Part shown: positions 34,045 through 43,835 of the stretch, piece after piece
Numbering within the stretch: the stretch's first letter is position 1
Layout: each line of letters opens with the position of its first letter
DNA from: Pseudomonadota bacterium
Lineage (GTDB): Bacteria > Bdellovibrionota > UBA1018 > CAIMNF01
NCBI GenBank assembly: GCA_027491115.1
Contig: JAIXWV010000028.1
Location: forward strand, 1 to 64,000
Reading direction: 5' to 3'
DNA: 64,000 bases
Made by a program: the position numbers and the translations under genes
The notes under the pieces: generated by a model
What the model was told of the DNA's origin: nothing
Databases searched by the model: none
Seen by the model: only the letters and a program-made list of their open reading frames with translations

Positions 34045-34165
34045 GCCTTCATTCAAACAAAATTTTGCCAAATATTCAGTTGCAAATTTTTTCAACGCAG
34101 GTGGATACTTGATTCGGGAATGGGCCGCTCCATGGATTTCAGGGGCGGAGTTCACTGGAGGAACG

Positions 34166-34420
34166 ATGGAAAAAGAGCAAGGCGGCTCGATCAAAACGGT
34201 TCAACCGGATGGAGCAGCGGTATTACAAGAAGTGGTACAAATGACCGGTCTCCCCGAGGACATCCTCGGACCCCAGATCGCCCAGCTGCTCGGAACCCCG
34301 GGCGAGGGCGTCAGTCAGTTGACGCTCGATCAGCTCCGTTCCGTTCTCCTCAGCTACCTCGAAACCGTCAATGACGAGATGATCGAGTCCGAATCCGCCC
34401 AGAGCAGTGAGAGGCATTGA
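34166..34420 (+). CDS. Small acidic cytoplasmic protein of unknown function
   Basis: Eighty-four residues begin at ATG 34166 with GGAGG 5 bases upstream. There is no signal peptide. Two predicted helices contain LPEDILGPQIAQLLGTPG and LTLDQLRSVLLSYLETV. I do not recognise the family. The stop codon overlaps the TTG start of the following outer-membrane protein gene (TTGA), so the two are co-translated. Confidence 0.7.
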   Translation: MEKEQGGSIKTVQPDGAAVLQEVVQMTGLPEDILGPQIAQLLGTPGEGVSQLTLDQLRSVLLSYLETVNDEMIESESAQSSERH

Positions 34421-34962
34421 GACTCCTTGTTCTTTTCGCGTCCTTGGTTTTGTTTCCCCAGAGTTCCCTCGCCGAAGTGAGGGGAATTCAAGGGGTGTTC
34501 ACCCAACCCTTTCAGTTTTTTCTCCAGCCTGGCGTTGAGACCGGTCTAGGCGTCGGTGATCTGTCCGGTAGCACTGGATTCCATTTGAGTCCCAGGGTGT
34601 ACACCCGCCTCAAGATCGAACTGGACGGAATGTACTTCGCCCCCGATGTCGGTCTTGGAGTCATGACTGGCCTCAACTCGAGCTACCCGACCTTCATGAG
34701 TGCAGGTTTCATCGCCGGTTTCCGCGAGCCTCCCCCGAGTGTGGGATTCTACGGTGGGCTCATCACTGATTCTTTTTTCGGAGCAGAGCAGCCGACGGGA
34801 ATCTCGGGGCGCGTCGGAATCGACATCGATTACCGGGTCAGTGGTGCGCAGTTTTTCACGGAGCTCCGAGTCGGGACTTTCTTCCACAGTCCGGGCGGGG
34901 TCGCAGCACGCTACCTCCTCTTCGGAATTCACGCAGGTCTTCAATTTTTAATCGAAATTTAG
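34417..34962 (+). CDS. Small outer-membrane beta-barrel-like protein
   Basis: The start is TTG at 34417, overlapping the previous stop, with GAGAGG 4 bases upstream. A signal peptide (MRLLVLFASLVLFPQSSLAE) precedes about 160 residues of alternating hydrophobic/polar strands with many Gly, Phe and Tyr. It ends in LLFGIHAGLQFLIEI, which suits an outer-membrane barrel of about eight strands, although the last residue is Ile rather than Phe. The cargo or function is unknown. Confidence 0.72.
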   Translation: MRLLVLFASLVLFPQSSLAEVRGIQGVFTQPFQFFLQPGVETGLGVGDLSGSTGFHLSPRVYTRLKIELDGMYFAPDVGLGVMTGLNSSYPTFMSAGFIAGFREPPPSVGFYGGLITDSFFGAEQPTGISGRVGIDIDYRVSGAQFFTELRVGTFFHSPGGVAARYLLFGIHAGLQFLIEI

Positions 34963-35006
34963 ATAAAAAATGACGCGTGCTTCCGTGGCGAGACGGTTTT
35001 ATTTTC

Positions 35007-35037
35007 TTGAGTGATCCCGTATCATGACCGATAGGCT
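35007..35037 (+). promoter_or_regulatory. Possible clpP promoter (TTGAGT-19-TAGGCT)
   Basis: TTGAGT (35007-35012) and TAGGCT (35032-35037) flank a 19-base spacer, slightly long. Transcription would start near 35044, after the in-frame ATG at 35024, which supports the start at 35060. Confidence 0.35.
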
Positions 35038-35059
35038 TTCAAAGGAGAAACCCAACCCC

Positions 35060-35737
35060 ATGCTGATTCTTCCCTCACGACCCAAGATTCCTTCCAGTCT
35101 CATTCAGCCCGACGTGGTGGGATTCAGCCCGGAGCTCTCTCCTCAGGGATACATTCCCAATCCCATCGTCGTGGAGCAAACCGCGCGGGGTGAGCGTCAG
35201 TACGACATCTACTCCCGTCTTCTGATCGACCGGATCATTTTTCTCGGCACCGAAGTGAATGACACCGTCGCAAATCTTCTGATTGCCCAGATGTTCTTCC
35301 TCGAGTCGAACGATCCCGACAAGGACATTCACTTCTACATCAACTCCCCGGGCGGTTCCGTTTATGCCGGCCTCGGGATTTATGACATCATGAATTTCAT
35401 CCAATGCGATGTAGCCACTTATTGTATCGGCATGGCCGCATCCATGGGTGCGTTCCTGCTTTCAGCCGGAGCTCAGGGCAAGCGCTTTTCGCTGCCAAGT
35501 GCACGGATCATGATTCATCAGCCGCTCGGCGGAGCACGCGGACAGGCGTCTGATATCGAGATCCAGGCCAAAGAAATCCTGTATCTCAAGAAAAGACTGA
35601 ACGAGGCCTTGGCCCGTCACACCGGCCGTCCGATCGAACAGATCGAAAAGGACACCGACCGGGACAACTATTTGAGCGCCCACGAGGCGGCCGAGTACGG
35701 ATTGATCGACAAAGTGGTCGAAAAGAGAGGGGCTTGA
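35060..35737 (+). CDS. clpP: ATP-dependent Clp protease proteolytic subunit
   Basis: The start is taken at ATG 35060 (AAAGGAG 12 bases upstream); ATG 35024 is in frame but lacks a binding site. The product is 225 residues, about 20-25 longer than usual at the N-terminus (a probable propeptide ahead of [20 protein letters not shown]). The catalytic triad is visible: Ser in [10 protein letters not shown], His in [13 protein letters not shown] and Asp in [10 protein letters not shown]. It forms the tetradecameric protease chamber fed by ClpX, which is encoded 3 bases downstream. Confidence 0.96.
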   Translation: MLILPSRPKIPSSLIQPDVVGFSPELSPQGYIPNPIVVEQTARGERQYDIYSRLLIDRIIFLGTEVNDTVANLLIAQMFFLESNDPDKDIHFYINSPGGSVYAGLGIYDIMNFIQCDVATYCIGMAASMGAFLLSAGAQGKRFSLPSARIMIHQPLGGARGQASDIEIQAKEILYLKKRLNEALARHTGRPIEQIEKDTDRDNYLSAHEAAEYGLIDKVVEKRGA

Positions 35738-35740
35738 TCG

Positions 35741-37027
35741 ATGGATACACCAAAATACGGCAATAGCTCCGGAAACCTCACTTGCTCTTTCTGCGGGAAG
35801 AGCCAGAAGGACGTGAAGAAGCTCATCGCGGGTCCCACCGTTTACATCTGTGACGAGTGCATCGACCTGTGTAATGACATCATCCGTGAAGAAGGCCAGA
35901 AGACGGGCACGGCCACACCGGGTACCGGTCCTGCGTCGGGCAATCTTCCGAAGCCCGCCGAGATCAAATCCTTCCTGGATGAGTACGTGATCGGACAGGA
36001 GAAGGCCAAGCGCATCCTGTCGGTTGCGGTTTACAATCACTACAAGCGAATCAACCATCAGGCCAATCTCAAAAAAGGGGACAAAGGCGGAGTCGAGCTC
36101 GCGAAGAGCAACATCCTCCTCGTCGGACCGACCGGATCGGGGAAAACCCTCCTCGCCGAATCTCTGGCCCGCGTGTTGAATGTGCCTTTTGCGATTGCCG
36201 ATGCCACGACTCTCACCGAGGCGGGGTATGTGGGTGAAGACGTCGAGAACATCGTTCTGAATCTTCTGCAAAACGCAGAGAACAACGTCGAAAAAGCCCA
36301 GCGTGGGATCATCTATGTGGACGAGATCGACAAGATCTCCCGCAAGAGCGAAAACCCTTCCATCACCCGTGACGTGAGCGGTGAGGGTGTGCAGCAGGCA
36401 CTCCTGAAACTCATGGAAGGCACCATTGCCAACATTCCTCCCAAGGGCGGCCGGAAGCATCCCCAGCAGGAATTCATCCAGGTCGACACCCGGAATATCC
36501 TGTTCATTGTGGGTGGAGCCTTTGTGGGTCTCGATAAGATCGTCGCCCAGCGGAGCGGCAAGCGCTCGCTTGGGTTCAATGCCAACATCACTAACAAAGA
36601 AGACCTTTCCATTTCCAAGCTCTTTGCCAAGGCGGAACCCGAGGATCTGGTCAAATTCGGGATGATTCCTGAATTCATCGGCCGGGTGCCGGTCATCGCC
36701 ACCCTCGAAGAACTCGACGAGGCCGCACTGGTGAACATCCTGACCCAGCCGAAGAACGCGCTCACCAAACAGTACGCCAAGCTCTTGGAGTACGACGGCG
36801 TGACGCTGGAATTCGAGCCGGATGCCCTCGATGCGATTGCCAAAGAGGCCATCAAACGGAACACGGGGGCACGGGGTCTCCGGGCGATCGTCGAACAGGC
36901 GATGCTCGATGTGATGTACGACCTTCCCGGCGATCAGACCATCAAGAAGTGCGTGATCACCAAGAACTCGATCGTGAAGGGCGAAAAACCGCTCCTCGTC
37001 ACGGGCGAAAAGCGCGAGACGGCCTGA
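35741..37027 (+). CDS. clpX: ClpX ATPase, unfoldase of the Clp protease
   Basis: This 428-residue protein has an N-terminal C4 zinc-binding domain ([10 protein letters not shown], then CDECIDLC), a Walker A motif GPTGSGKT, a Walker B motif IIYVDEIDK, the [22 protein letters not shown] pore/sensor region split across AAA+ elements, and GFNANI, the ClpP-binding IGF-loop region. It unfolds tagged substrates and passes them to ClpP. It starts 3 bases after clpP, and its stop directly abuts the convergent hydroxylase gene. Confidence 0.97.
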   Translation: MDTPKYGNSSGNLTCSFCGKSQKDVKKLIAGPTVYICDECIDLCNDIIREEGQKTGTATPGTGPASGNLPKPAEIKSFLDEYVIGQEKAKRILSVAVYNHYKRINHQANLKKGDKGGVELAKSNILLVGPTGSGKTLLAESLARVLNVPFAIADATTLTEAGYVGEDVENIVLNLLQNAENNVEKAQRGIIYVDEIDKISRKSENPSITRDVSGEGVQQALLKLMEGTIANIPPKGGRKHPQQEFIQVDTRNILFIVGGAFVGLDKIVAQRSGKRSLGFNANITNKEDLSISKLFAKAEPEDLVKFGMIPEFIGRVPVIATLEELDEAALVNILTQPKNALTKQYAKLLEYDGVTLEFEPDALDAIAKEAIKRNTGARGLRAIVEQAMLDVMYDLPGDQTIKKCVITKNSIVKGEKPLLVTGEKRETA

Positions 37028-38266
37028 TCAGGCGCGAGCCATTTCGGTCTTCGGACGCATTCCGATCAAAACCCAGGCCGCCGAGGCCAGGGTGACCGCT
37101 CCGAGTGCGCCCATCCAGAAGGTTCCGAAATCGTGAGTCGCGATCACGCTCCCCAAGAGGGAGGCGCTGATTCCGATCCGGACGATTTCACCGATCCTTG
37201 CCCACTTTTTGGATTCCAGAATCGCGGCCCAAAGGGTGATTCCGAGCCAGAGCGACAGACCGATCAACACCCGCTCGAGAATGGTGAGCGGGGAGTCGGT
37301 CCGAATGATCAGAATGAGGATGCCCATCGACAGGATCATCTGCATGGTCAGGTAAATGGAAGAGTTCGGAAGTGCGTTCGAAACGTACTTGATCTGGTCC
37401 TTGGCGTTGGTGTGCGGACTCTTGTTGTCGTACGGGCCGAGATTGCGGGGGCGCCATCCCGGGGGCATGAACCAGATCTTGATCTTGTCCACAAAATGGG
37501 TGGCTTGCCTCATGTCGTTCCAGAGCACCATGAACCAGTGGAAATTCAAGTAGGTCGGATCCCAGGCTTTGGGGTGGATGGTGATGCCGTAATACACTTC
37601 TTCTACTTGGTCCTGATAGGTGCCGAAAATCTTGTCCCAAATGATGAAGGTCCCGCCGTAGTTCTTGTCCCAGTACACGCGGTTCGCGCCGTGATGGACT
37701 TGATGGTGGTACGGAGTGTTCAGCCAGGAGTCGATCCACTTCGGGAAGCGACCCACGACCCGGGTGTGAGGCAGGAACTGGAACACGAGGTTCGCTGCAA
37801 CGACGGGAATGACGATTTCAGGACTGAATCCCATGACAGCTAGGGGCCAATAGAACAGGAAAGAGGCCGCACGCTGGGTGAAGCTGGTCCGGAGAGCCAC
37901 GGCGTAATTCAGCTCTTCTGCCGAGTGATGGGTGGCGTGGGCCGCCCAGAGGAAGTTGATCCGGTGACCGGCTCGGTGGAACCAGTAGAAGAGAAAATCC
38001 ACGCCGACGTAACAGATGGCCAGGTTGAGTGCGGTGGGCTCGAGCTTGGTCACGGCGAAATGATCGTAGACCCAGCCGTAGCTCATCATCACCAGCACCG
38101 AGACGAGCACGTTCACGCATTGGGCGATGATCATGGTTCCCATTCCCATGATGCTGTCCTGGAAGGAGTAGTATCCGTTCTTCTTCCGGAGGCAATAAAT
38201 GAATTCAAACAAGACCAGGGCGAGAACCGCCGGAGCGACCAAGGCATAGATATTGAGTGCGTTCAT
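37028..38266 (-). CDS. Membrane fatty acid hydroxylase / sterol desaturase family protein
   Basis: The start is taken at the ATG at 38266 with GGGG just upstream; a TTG at 38284 is an alternative. The 412-residue protein has about eight transmembrane helices and the three histidine boxes of this di-iron family: HRAGH, HATHHS and HHQVHHG. These enzymes hydroxylate or desaturate lipids or carotenoids with O2. The C-terminal extension (about residues 290-412) adds four more membrane helices, a layout seen in larger bacterial members of the family. The substrate cannot be told from sequence. Confidence 0.9.
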   Translation of the reverse strand: MNALNIYALVAPAVLALVLFEFIYCLRKKNGYYSFQDSIMGMGTMIIAQCVNVLVSVLVMMSYGWVYDHFAVTKLEPTALNLAICYVGVDFLFYWFHRAGHRINFLWAAHATHHSAEELNYAVALRTSFTQRAASFLFYWPLAVMGFSPEIVIPVVAANLVFQFLPHTRVVGRFPKWIDSWLNTPYHHQVHHGANRVYWDKNYGGTFIIWDKIFGTYQDQVEEVYYGITIHPKAWDPTYLNFHWFMVLWNDMRQATHFVDKIKIWFMPPGWRPRNLGPYDNKSPHTNAKDQIKYVSNALPNSSIYLTMQMILSMGILILIIRTDSPLTILERVLIGLSLWLGITLWAAILESKKWARIGEIVRIGISASLLGSVIATHDFGTFWMGALGAVTLASAAWVLIGMRPKTEMARA

Positions 38267-38316
38267 GGACCCCAGTTCTACCAAAAAACCGGCAAAAATG
38301 ACACTCCCAATTTATT

Positions 38317-39225
38317 CTATGGAACTTGTGGAGAATCGAACACCTGGCCGGTAGGGACTGGGGCGTTCCGGGCGTCCACCTCGACTCCGGGGCTAGCTTC
38401 CAGTCGAGAGGAAAAGGTCGGCCATTCCAGGGGTTGGGGCCCTCCCGAGGCCAGGGATTCCGATGTTTTCCGGATCCATTGGTCCATTTTCTCGGGATCC
38501 CAGAAATCCACTGGCAAGCCCCCTTTTGACAAGTCCTGATCCCAGCCCGCGCTGAAGGCAAAGAGAAGCTTCCAGATCCTGACCCGTTTTCCGGTCAGGG
38601 GGCCCCCTACAAACTTACGGGGGACCACGAGACGAGTTTTCCATTGTTCTTGGAACAGAGGATCGAGAAGTCCTAGCACCTCTAAAAAACTCGCGCCAAA
38701 GGCTGTACATCCGGCACTTTCGCCTTTGAGGGGTCGGGCATTCAACCCGGCGTAAATCCGGTCGTATCCGCGGAGTTGGTACTCGAACCAGTACCCCAAT
38801 GCCCGAGAGCAAGCTTCAGGAGAGATGAGGAACCGGATGAACGAGCTCCTTCCCGATGATTGAGTGGAAGCAAGGTCCTGCTCCACTTCCGCCGGGGCAT
38901 CAAGTTTTCCTCGATAATTCTTGAACAGGACCCCCAGTCCGTAGCCTTGTTTGAATAAGGCCTGTCGTTCTTCCGTGTTTCCGGTCGAGGTGGTTCCGGT
39001 CAGGATCTTCATCCCGCCACAGTTCAGCTCGACATAAAGATGGCCGATTCCATGCCTCTTCAGTCCGTCATGTCTGACAATCTCATTACGAATTGCGGAC
39101 ATCGCCAGCTTGCGAGGTGAGCTCCAGTTGGTCCGAGTCGGGGCTGGAATGAGATGGAGGACCAGTTCGTCGGCCCGGGCGGGCGACGGGGTCATGAGGT
39201 TCCAAATCAGGGCCAGGGTCAACAT
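38317..39225 (-). CDS. Secreted protein, possible cysteine-peptidase-like fold
   Basis: This 302-residue protein has a short signal peptide (cleavage near PARADE). It has two conserved-looking blocks: KRHGIGHLYVELNCGG and LKGESAGCTAFGASFLEV. A His in G-x-x-H-x-x-x-E followed later by Cys in G-C-T-A-F is the order expected for circularly permuted NlpC/P60-like amidases; this is a weak suggestion only. A TAGGGT box lies 6 bases before the ATG and there is no Shine-Dalgarno sequence. It is divergent from lon. Confidence 0.72.
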   Translation of the reverse strand: MLTLALIWNLMTPSPARADELVLHLIPAPTRTNWSSPRKLAMSAIRNEIVRHDGLKRHGIGHLYVELNCGGMKILTGTTSTGNTEERQALFKQGYGLGVLFKNYRGKLDAPAEVEQDLASTQSSGRSSFIRFLISPEACSRALGYWFEYQLRGYDRIYAGLNARPLKGESAGCTAFGASFLEVLGLLDPLFQEQWKTRLVVPRKFVGGPLTGKRVRIWKLLFAFSAGWDQDLSKGGLPVDFWDPEKMDQWIRKTSESLASGGPQPLEWPTFSSRLEASPGVEVDARNAPVPTGQVFDSPQVP

Positions 39226-39231
39226 GATGAC

Positions 39232-39237
39232 ACCCTA
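39232..39237 (-). promoter_or_regulatory. -10 box (TAGGGT) for a probable leaderless mRNA
   Basis: TAGGGT on the minus strand is followed by 6 bases and the ATG at 39225. The -35 region is poor. The 190-base interval to lon (39226-39415) shows no further gene. Confidence 0.45.
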
Positions 39238-39415
39238 CATTAAGCGGGGACGAAATCGAAACCAAAAGTAAAGAAAAAACGCATGACACCCGGACCAAAT
39301 CATTTTCCGGGCACAAAACTGTCCTTTCCCCTTTATTTCGCGGCCGCGCTTGTGATGAACTAGGAATCAGGAAGGAGTCGTAGGGAAGGACTCACCCGAC
39401 CTACGCAGTCTCAAC

Positions 39416-41881
39416 ATGAGCAAGCAAGCGAAAACTGAGAAAATCACGGTACCGGTGCTTCCGCTCCGCGAAGTGATCGTGTTCCCCCACATGGTGGTTC
39501 CGCTTTTCGTCGGCCGCGAGAAATCCATCCGCGCCCTCGAAGAATGCGTCGAAAAAAAGAAGGAGCTGTTTTTGGTCGCCCAGCGGGCCGCCACGACAGT
39601 GAACCCCGGTGACAAGGACATTTTCCAGATCGGGACGCTCGGGACGATCCTCCAGATTCTCCGACTCCCCGACAACACGGTGAAAGTCCTCATCGAGGGC
39701 AAGCGCCGTGCGAAGATGCTCAAGTTCATGGACGGTGAAGCCATGATCGAGGCCGATGTCGAAGTGATCACCGAAGCTTCCGACAAGGGTGTCGAAGCCG
39801 AAGCGCTCGTCCGCTCGCTCAAGGCCACCTTCGAAAACTACGTGAAACTCAACAAGCGGATTCCGCCCGAGATGCTCATGAGCGTGAACGGGATCGAAGA
39901 TCCTTCCCGTTTGGGTGACGTGATTGTCGCTCACCTGAACCTCCGCTTCGAAGACAAGCAGGGCGTGCTCGAGATCACCGATCCGACCAAACGTCTGGAG
40001 CGTCTCCTCGAGCTCATGCAGGGCGAGATCGAGATCCTCCAGGTCGAACGTCGCATCCGCACTCGCGTGAAGAAGCAAATGGAGAAGTCCCAGAAGGAGT
40101 ACTATCTCAACGAGCAGATGCAGGCGATCCAGAAGGAACTCGGCGAAAAAGACGAGTTCAAAGCCGAAATCATGGCGATCGAGAAACAGATCAAGTCCAA
40201 GGCCATGAGCAAAGAGGCCAAGGAAAAAGCCATCAAGGAAGTGAAAAAGCTCAAGATGATGTCGCCGATGTCGGCCGAGGCCACCGTGGTCCGGAACTAC
40301 ATCGACTGGCTCATCAACCTGCCTTGGGGTGAGTACACCGAAGACAGCCACGACCTGAAAGTGGCCGAAGACATCCTGAACGAAGACCACTACGGTCTCG
40401 AAGACGTCAAAGAGCGTCTCCTCGAGTACCTCGCGGTCCGGACCCTGACCGAAAACTCCAAAGGGCAGATCCTCTGCTTCCTCGGGCCTCCGGGGGTCGG
40501 TAAGACCTCTCTCGCCCGTTCCATCGCCAAAGCGCTCAACAAGAAGATGGTGCGCGCTTCGATGGGTGGGGTTCGCGATGAAGCCGAGATCCGCGGTCAC
40601 CGTCGGACCTATGTGGGCGCCCTTCCAGGAAAAATCATCCAGAGCCTGAAGAAGGCCGGATCCTCGAATCCCGTGTTCCTCTTGGACGAAGTGGACAAGA
40701 TGAGCATGGATTTCCGGGGCGATCCGTCCTCCGCGCTCCTCGAAGTGCTCGATCCCGAGCAGAACATGAACTTCGGCGATCACTACCTCGAAGTGGATTA
40801 CGATCTGTCCAAGGTGATGTTCGTCCTCACCGCGAACTCGATCAGCGGGATTCCACGTCCGCTCCTCGACCGGATGGAAGTGATCACGATCTCGGGTTAC
40901 ACCGAAATCGAGAAGTACAACATCGCCAAGAAATACCTGCTCACCAAGCAGATGGAGCAGCACGGTCTCAAGTCCGAAGACATCTCGGTCGACGACGATG
41001 CACTCCGGAACGTGATCCGTCTCTACACCCGTGAAGCCGGGGTGCGGAATCTCGAGCGCTTGATGGCGACCCTCTGCCGGAAGGTGGCCAAGAAACTGGT
41101 CGACCTCAAGATCGAGGCTGCCCGGAGCAAGAAGTCCGACAAGATCGGCGCGATCCGCGTGAAGTCCGAGGATCTCGAAGAAATGCTCGGGCCACCACGC
41201 TACCTCCAGAACAAACTCGAGGAGAACAACGAGGTCGGTCTCACAAATGGATTGGCTTACACCGAGATGGGCGGCGAAATGCTCCAGATCGAAGTGTCGG
41301 TCGTACCGGGTAAGGGTGCGGTCAAGATCACCGGTAAGCTCGGTGATGTGATGCAAGAGTCGGCGACCACGGCCATGTCTTATGTGCGCTCGCGCGCCGA
41401 GGCACTCGGTCTGAGCCCCGACTTCTACCAGAACATCGACATCCACCTGCACGTACCCGAAGGGGCCGTGCCGAAGGACGGTCCGTCTGCGGGGATCACC
41501 ATGACCACCGCGATCACCAGCGCTCTGACCAAGATCCCGGTCAAACGGGATGTGGCCATGACCGGCGAAGTGACCCTTCGCGGTCGCGTGCTCCCGATCG
41601 GCGGCCTCAAGGAGAAGCTCCTCGCGGCCAAGATCGCCGGTGTGAAAACCGTGCTCATTCCTAAGGACAACGTCGCCGATCTGAAGAAGATCCCGACCGA
41701 GATCAAGGAAGGCATGCGCATCATCCCTGTGGATCATGTGGACCAGGTCCTCCGTTGTGCGCTTTCTCTCGAGAAGCCCGAGGAATTCCTCGCCAAGGCG
41801 GGCGGAGTCGGTGAAATCCCGGCTGCGATCCTCGAGAAAGCCACCACCAAGACCAAGACCGGGACTGCGGTGAAGCACTGA
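39416..41881 (+). CDS. lon: ATP-dependent protease La
   Basis: At 821 residues it is a full-length Lon protease. The N-terminal LAN substrate-binding domain starts [20 protein letters not shown]. The AAA+ module carries GPPGVGKT (about residue 357) and VFLLDEVDK. The C-terminal protease domain has the catalytic dyad Ser691 in [10 protein letters not shown] and Lys734 in [10 protein letters not shown]. It degrades misfolded and regulatory proteins. No Shine-Dalgarno sequence precedes the ATG. A strong terminator follows. Codon use is strongly biased (Glu/Lys/Leu codons ending in C or G), which creates a long false reading frame on the opposite strand. Confidence 0.98.
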   Translation: MSKQAKTEKITVPVLPLREVIVFPHMVVPLFVGREKSIRALEECVEKKKELFLVAQRAATTVNPGDKDIFQIGTLGTILQILRLPDNTVKVLIEGKRRAKMLKFMDGEAMIEADVEVITEASDKGVEAEALVRSLKATFENYVKLNKRIPPEMLMSVNGIEDPSRLGDVIVAHLNLRFEDKQGVLEITDPTKRLERLLELMQGEIEILQVERRIRTRVKKQMEKSQKEYYLNEQMQAIQKELGEKDEFKAEIMAIEKQIKSKAMSKEAKEKAIKEVKKLKMMSPMSAEATVVRNYIDWLINLPWGEYTEDSHDLKVAEDILNEDHYGLEDVKERLLEYLAVRTLTENSKGQILCFLGPPGVGKTSLARSIAKALNKKMVRASMGGVRDEAEIRGHRRTYVGALPGKIIQSLKKAGSSNPVFLLDEVDKMSMDFRGDPSSALLEVLDPEQNMNFGDHYLEVDYDLSKVMFVLTANSISGIPRPLLDRMEVITISGYTEIEKYNIAKKYLLTKQMEQHGLKSEDISVDDDALRNVIRLYTREAGVRNLERLMATLCRKVAKKLVDLKIEAARSKKSDKIGAIRVKSEDLEEMLGPPRYLQNKLEENNEVGLTNGLAYTEMGGEMLQIEVSVVPGKGAVKITGKLGDVMQESATTAMSYVRSRAEALGLSPDFYQNIDIHLHVPEGAVPKDGPSAGITMTTAITSALTKIPVKRDVAMTGEVTLRGRVLPIGGLKEKLLAAKIAGVKTVLIPKDNVADLKKIPTEIKEGMRIIPVDHVDQVLRCALSLEKPEEFLAKAGGVGEIPAAILEKATTKTKTGTAVKH

Positions 41882-41900
41882 GTCCGGTTAGAATGAGATG

Positions 41901-41943
41901 ATTTTTCGCCCCGTGGGAGATTCTCCTGCGGGGCGATTTTTTT
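41901..41943 (+). terminator. Intrinsic terminator after lon
   Basis: A 13-bp stem with two G-U pairs (41907-41919 with 41923-41935) is followed by nine consecutive T or A-T bases (ATTTTTTTT). It separates lon from uup. Confidence 0.88.
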
Positions 41944-41971
41944 TGGATAACCGTGGTAAGCTCCCTCCACC

Positions 41972-43774
41972 ATGTCAGTTCTACTTAGCGTCCATGAACT
42001 CAAATTCGCCTTCGCCCATCGGGTCCTCTTCGAGGGGCTCACCTTCAGTGTCTCTTCCGGAGAGAAAATCGCCCTGATCGGGCAGAACGGCGCCGGGAAA
42101 TCCACGCTCATGAAGATCATTGCGGGGCACATGGATCCGGATTCAGGTTCGGTGACCCGGGGTCGGGGACTCAAGGTGGGCTACCTTCCGCAGACCCCCG
42201 ATCTTGACGAGAACCTGAGCGCCCGCGACGCGGTTTACGAGGGTGTCACCAGCGATGAAGATTGGTCCGGCATCAGCGCAGCCGAAGAGGCGATGTCCCG
42301 GCTCTCGATCCCGGTCGACACGCGCGTTTCCTCTTTGTCCGGTGGTTGGAAGAAGAAAGTGGCGCTGGCTCGGGAGCTCGCTCGCTCGCCGGATGTGCTC
42401 CTGCTCGACGAGCCCACCAACCATCTGGATGTGGAGAGCATCCTCTGGCTCGAGGATTTTGTGAGGGAGTCTCCCCTCTGTGTGATCACCATCTCTCACG
42501 ACCGTGCCTTTTTGAACCGGGTCGCCCGTCGAACCATCGAGGTCGATCGTCGGAACCCGGGGGGGATTCTGAGTGTCGAGGGCAATCTGGATCGCTTTTT
42601 CCAGGTCAAAGAGGAGTACCTCGAGGCCCAGGCCGCTCGCGAAGAGTCGCTCCGGAACGTGCTCCGCCGCGAGATCGAGTGGCTCAGGCGCGGAGCGAAG
42701 GCCCGTACCACCAAGCAAAAAGCCCGGATCGACCGGGCCGAAGACCTCAAGGTGGAAGTGCAGGATCTCGGACAGAAGAACCGCCAGGGTGCGGTCAAAC
42801 TCGAGTTCGAGAGCGCGGGTCGAGGCCCGAAGAAGCTCCTCGAGATGAAGAGTGTTTCCAAATCTTATGGCAACCGCGCGATTTTTTCGGACTTCTCCTT
42901 GCTCATCACTCCCGAGACCCGACTCGGTCTCATGGGGAAAAACGGGGTCGGCAAGTCCACGCTGATCCGGATGATCGCCGGTGTCGAGGACGCCGACCAA
43001 GGTGAGATCAGGCGCGCGGACCGTCTCGAGGTTTTGTATTTCGAACAGAATCGGGAAACGCTCGACCCGGGAATTTCAGTGCTCCGGACGGTTTGTCCCT
43101 CGGGTGAGACGGTGGAGTTCCAGGGCAGGAAGATGCATGTGCGCTCTTACCTCGATCGATTTCTTTTCAGCGGGGGCGCGGTCGAAGTGATGGTCGAGAA
43201 GCTTTCGGGGGGCGAGCAGGCTCGGTTGCTGTTGGCCCGGATGATGCTGAGACCCGGCAACTTGCTGATTCTGGATGAGCCGACAAACGATCTCGATCTT
43301 CAGACCCTCGATGTGCTCGAAGATTGTCTCCGTGAGTTTCCGGGTGCGGTGATCCTGGTGAGTCACGACCGCTCGTTCATGAGCTCGGTGTGTGACGACA
43401 TTCTCGCGCTGCCCGAGAACGTGCGCTTTTCTGATGTCTTCCAGTGGGAGGAATGGTTCAAGCGGGAGCAAAAGCGAGCCTTGGATTTGGCGCGCGGCAA
43501 GTCGCAGGAGTCCATCGTGTCCCAGCCCAAACTCGAGCGGCGTCGACTCAGTTACAAAGAGCAGCTCGAGTTCGACCGCATGGAAGAGACCATTCTCGAG
43601 AAGGAGACCGAACTCGGTGCTCTCGAAGCCCATTCGGCCCGCCCTGAAATTGTGAGCAATTCGGTCGAGCTTTTGAAAACAACCGGACGGATGGGGGAGC
43701 TGCAGGCCGAGATCGAGCGACTTTATGCCCGATGGGCGGAGCTCGAGGAAAAAGGCGGAGCGAAACGCTCCTGA
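41972..43774 (+). CDS. uup: ABC-F ATPase, Uup-like
   Basis: This 600-residue protein has two ABC ATPase domains and no membrane segment. The first has GQNGAGKST and the signature LSGGWKKKVALARELA; the second has GKNGVGKST and LSGGEQARLLLARMML. A linker with basic coiled coil (EIEWLRRGAKARTTKQKARI) lies between them. The C-terminal coiled coil starting KLERRRLSYKEQLEFDRM identifies the Uup subgroup, which acts on ribosomes and branched DNA rather than transport. A TAAGCT box 9 bases before the ATG and no Shine-Dalgarno sequence suggest a leaderless mRNA. Confidence 0.93.
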   Translation: MSVLLSVHELKFAFAHRVLFEGLTFSVSSGEKIALIGQNGAGKSTLMKIIAGHMDPDSGSVTRGRGLKVGYLPQTPDLDENLSARDAVYEGVTSDEDWSGISAAEEAMSRLSIPVDTRVSSLSGGWKKKVALARELARSPDVLLLDEPTNHLDVESILWLEDFVRESPLCVITISHDRAFLNRVARRTIEVDRRNPGGILSVEGNLDRFFQVKEEYLEAQAAREESLRNVLRREIEWLRRGAKARTTKQKARIDRAEDLKVEVQDLGQKNRQGAVKLEFESAGRGPKKLLEMKSVSKSYGNRAIFSDFSLLITPETRLGLMGKNGVGKSTLIRMIAGVEDADQGEIRRADRLEVLYFEQNRETLDPGISVLRTVCPSGETVEFQGRKMHVRSYLDRFLFSGGAVEVMVEKLSGGEQARLLLARMMLRPGNLLILDEPTNDLDLQTLDVLEDCLREFPGAVILVSHDRSFMSSVCDDILALPENVRFSDVFQWEEWFKREQKRALDLARGKSQESIVSQPKLERRRLSYKEQLEFDRMEETILEKETELGALEAHSARPEIVSNSVELLKTTGRMGELQAEIERLYARWAELEEKGGAKRS

Positions 43775-43835
43775 ATCGGTGTTGAAGAGCAAGTTCGGCT
43801 CTTTACATTTTAAGCATCGATCCCATTAAGGGGGC

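Noticed and set aside
39401..41878. An 825-codon open reading frame antisense to lon
   Set aside because: It mirrors the codon bias of lon: sense codons ending in G or C avoid creating stops on the other strand. Lon has complete catalytic motifs and the antisense product is a His/Asp/Leu-rich sequence without a fold signature. Similar long antisense frames over uvrB, aldehyde dehydrogenase, clpX and speA were rejected for the same reason.
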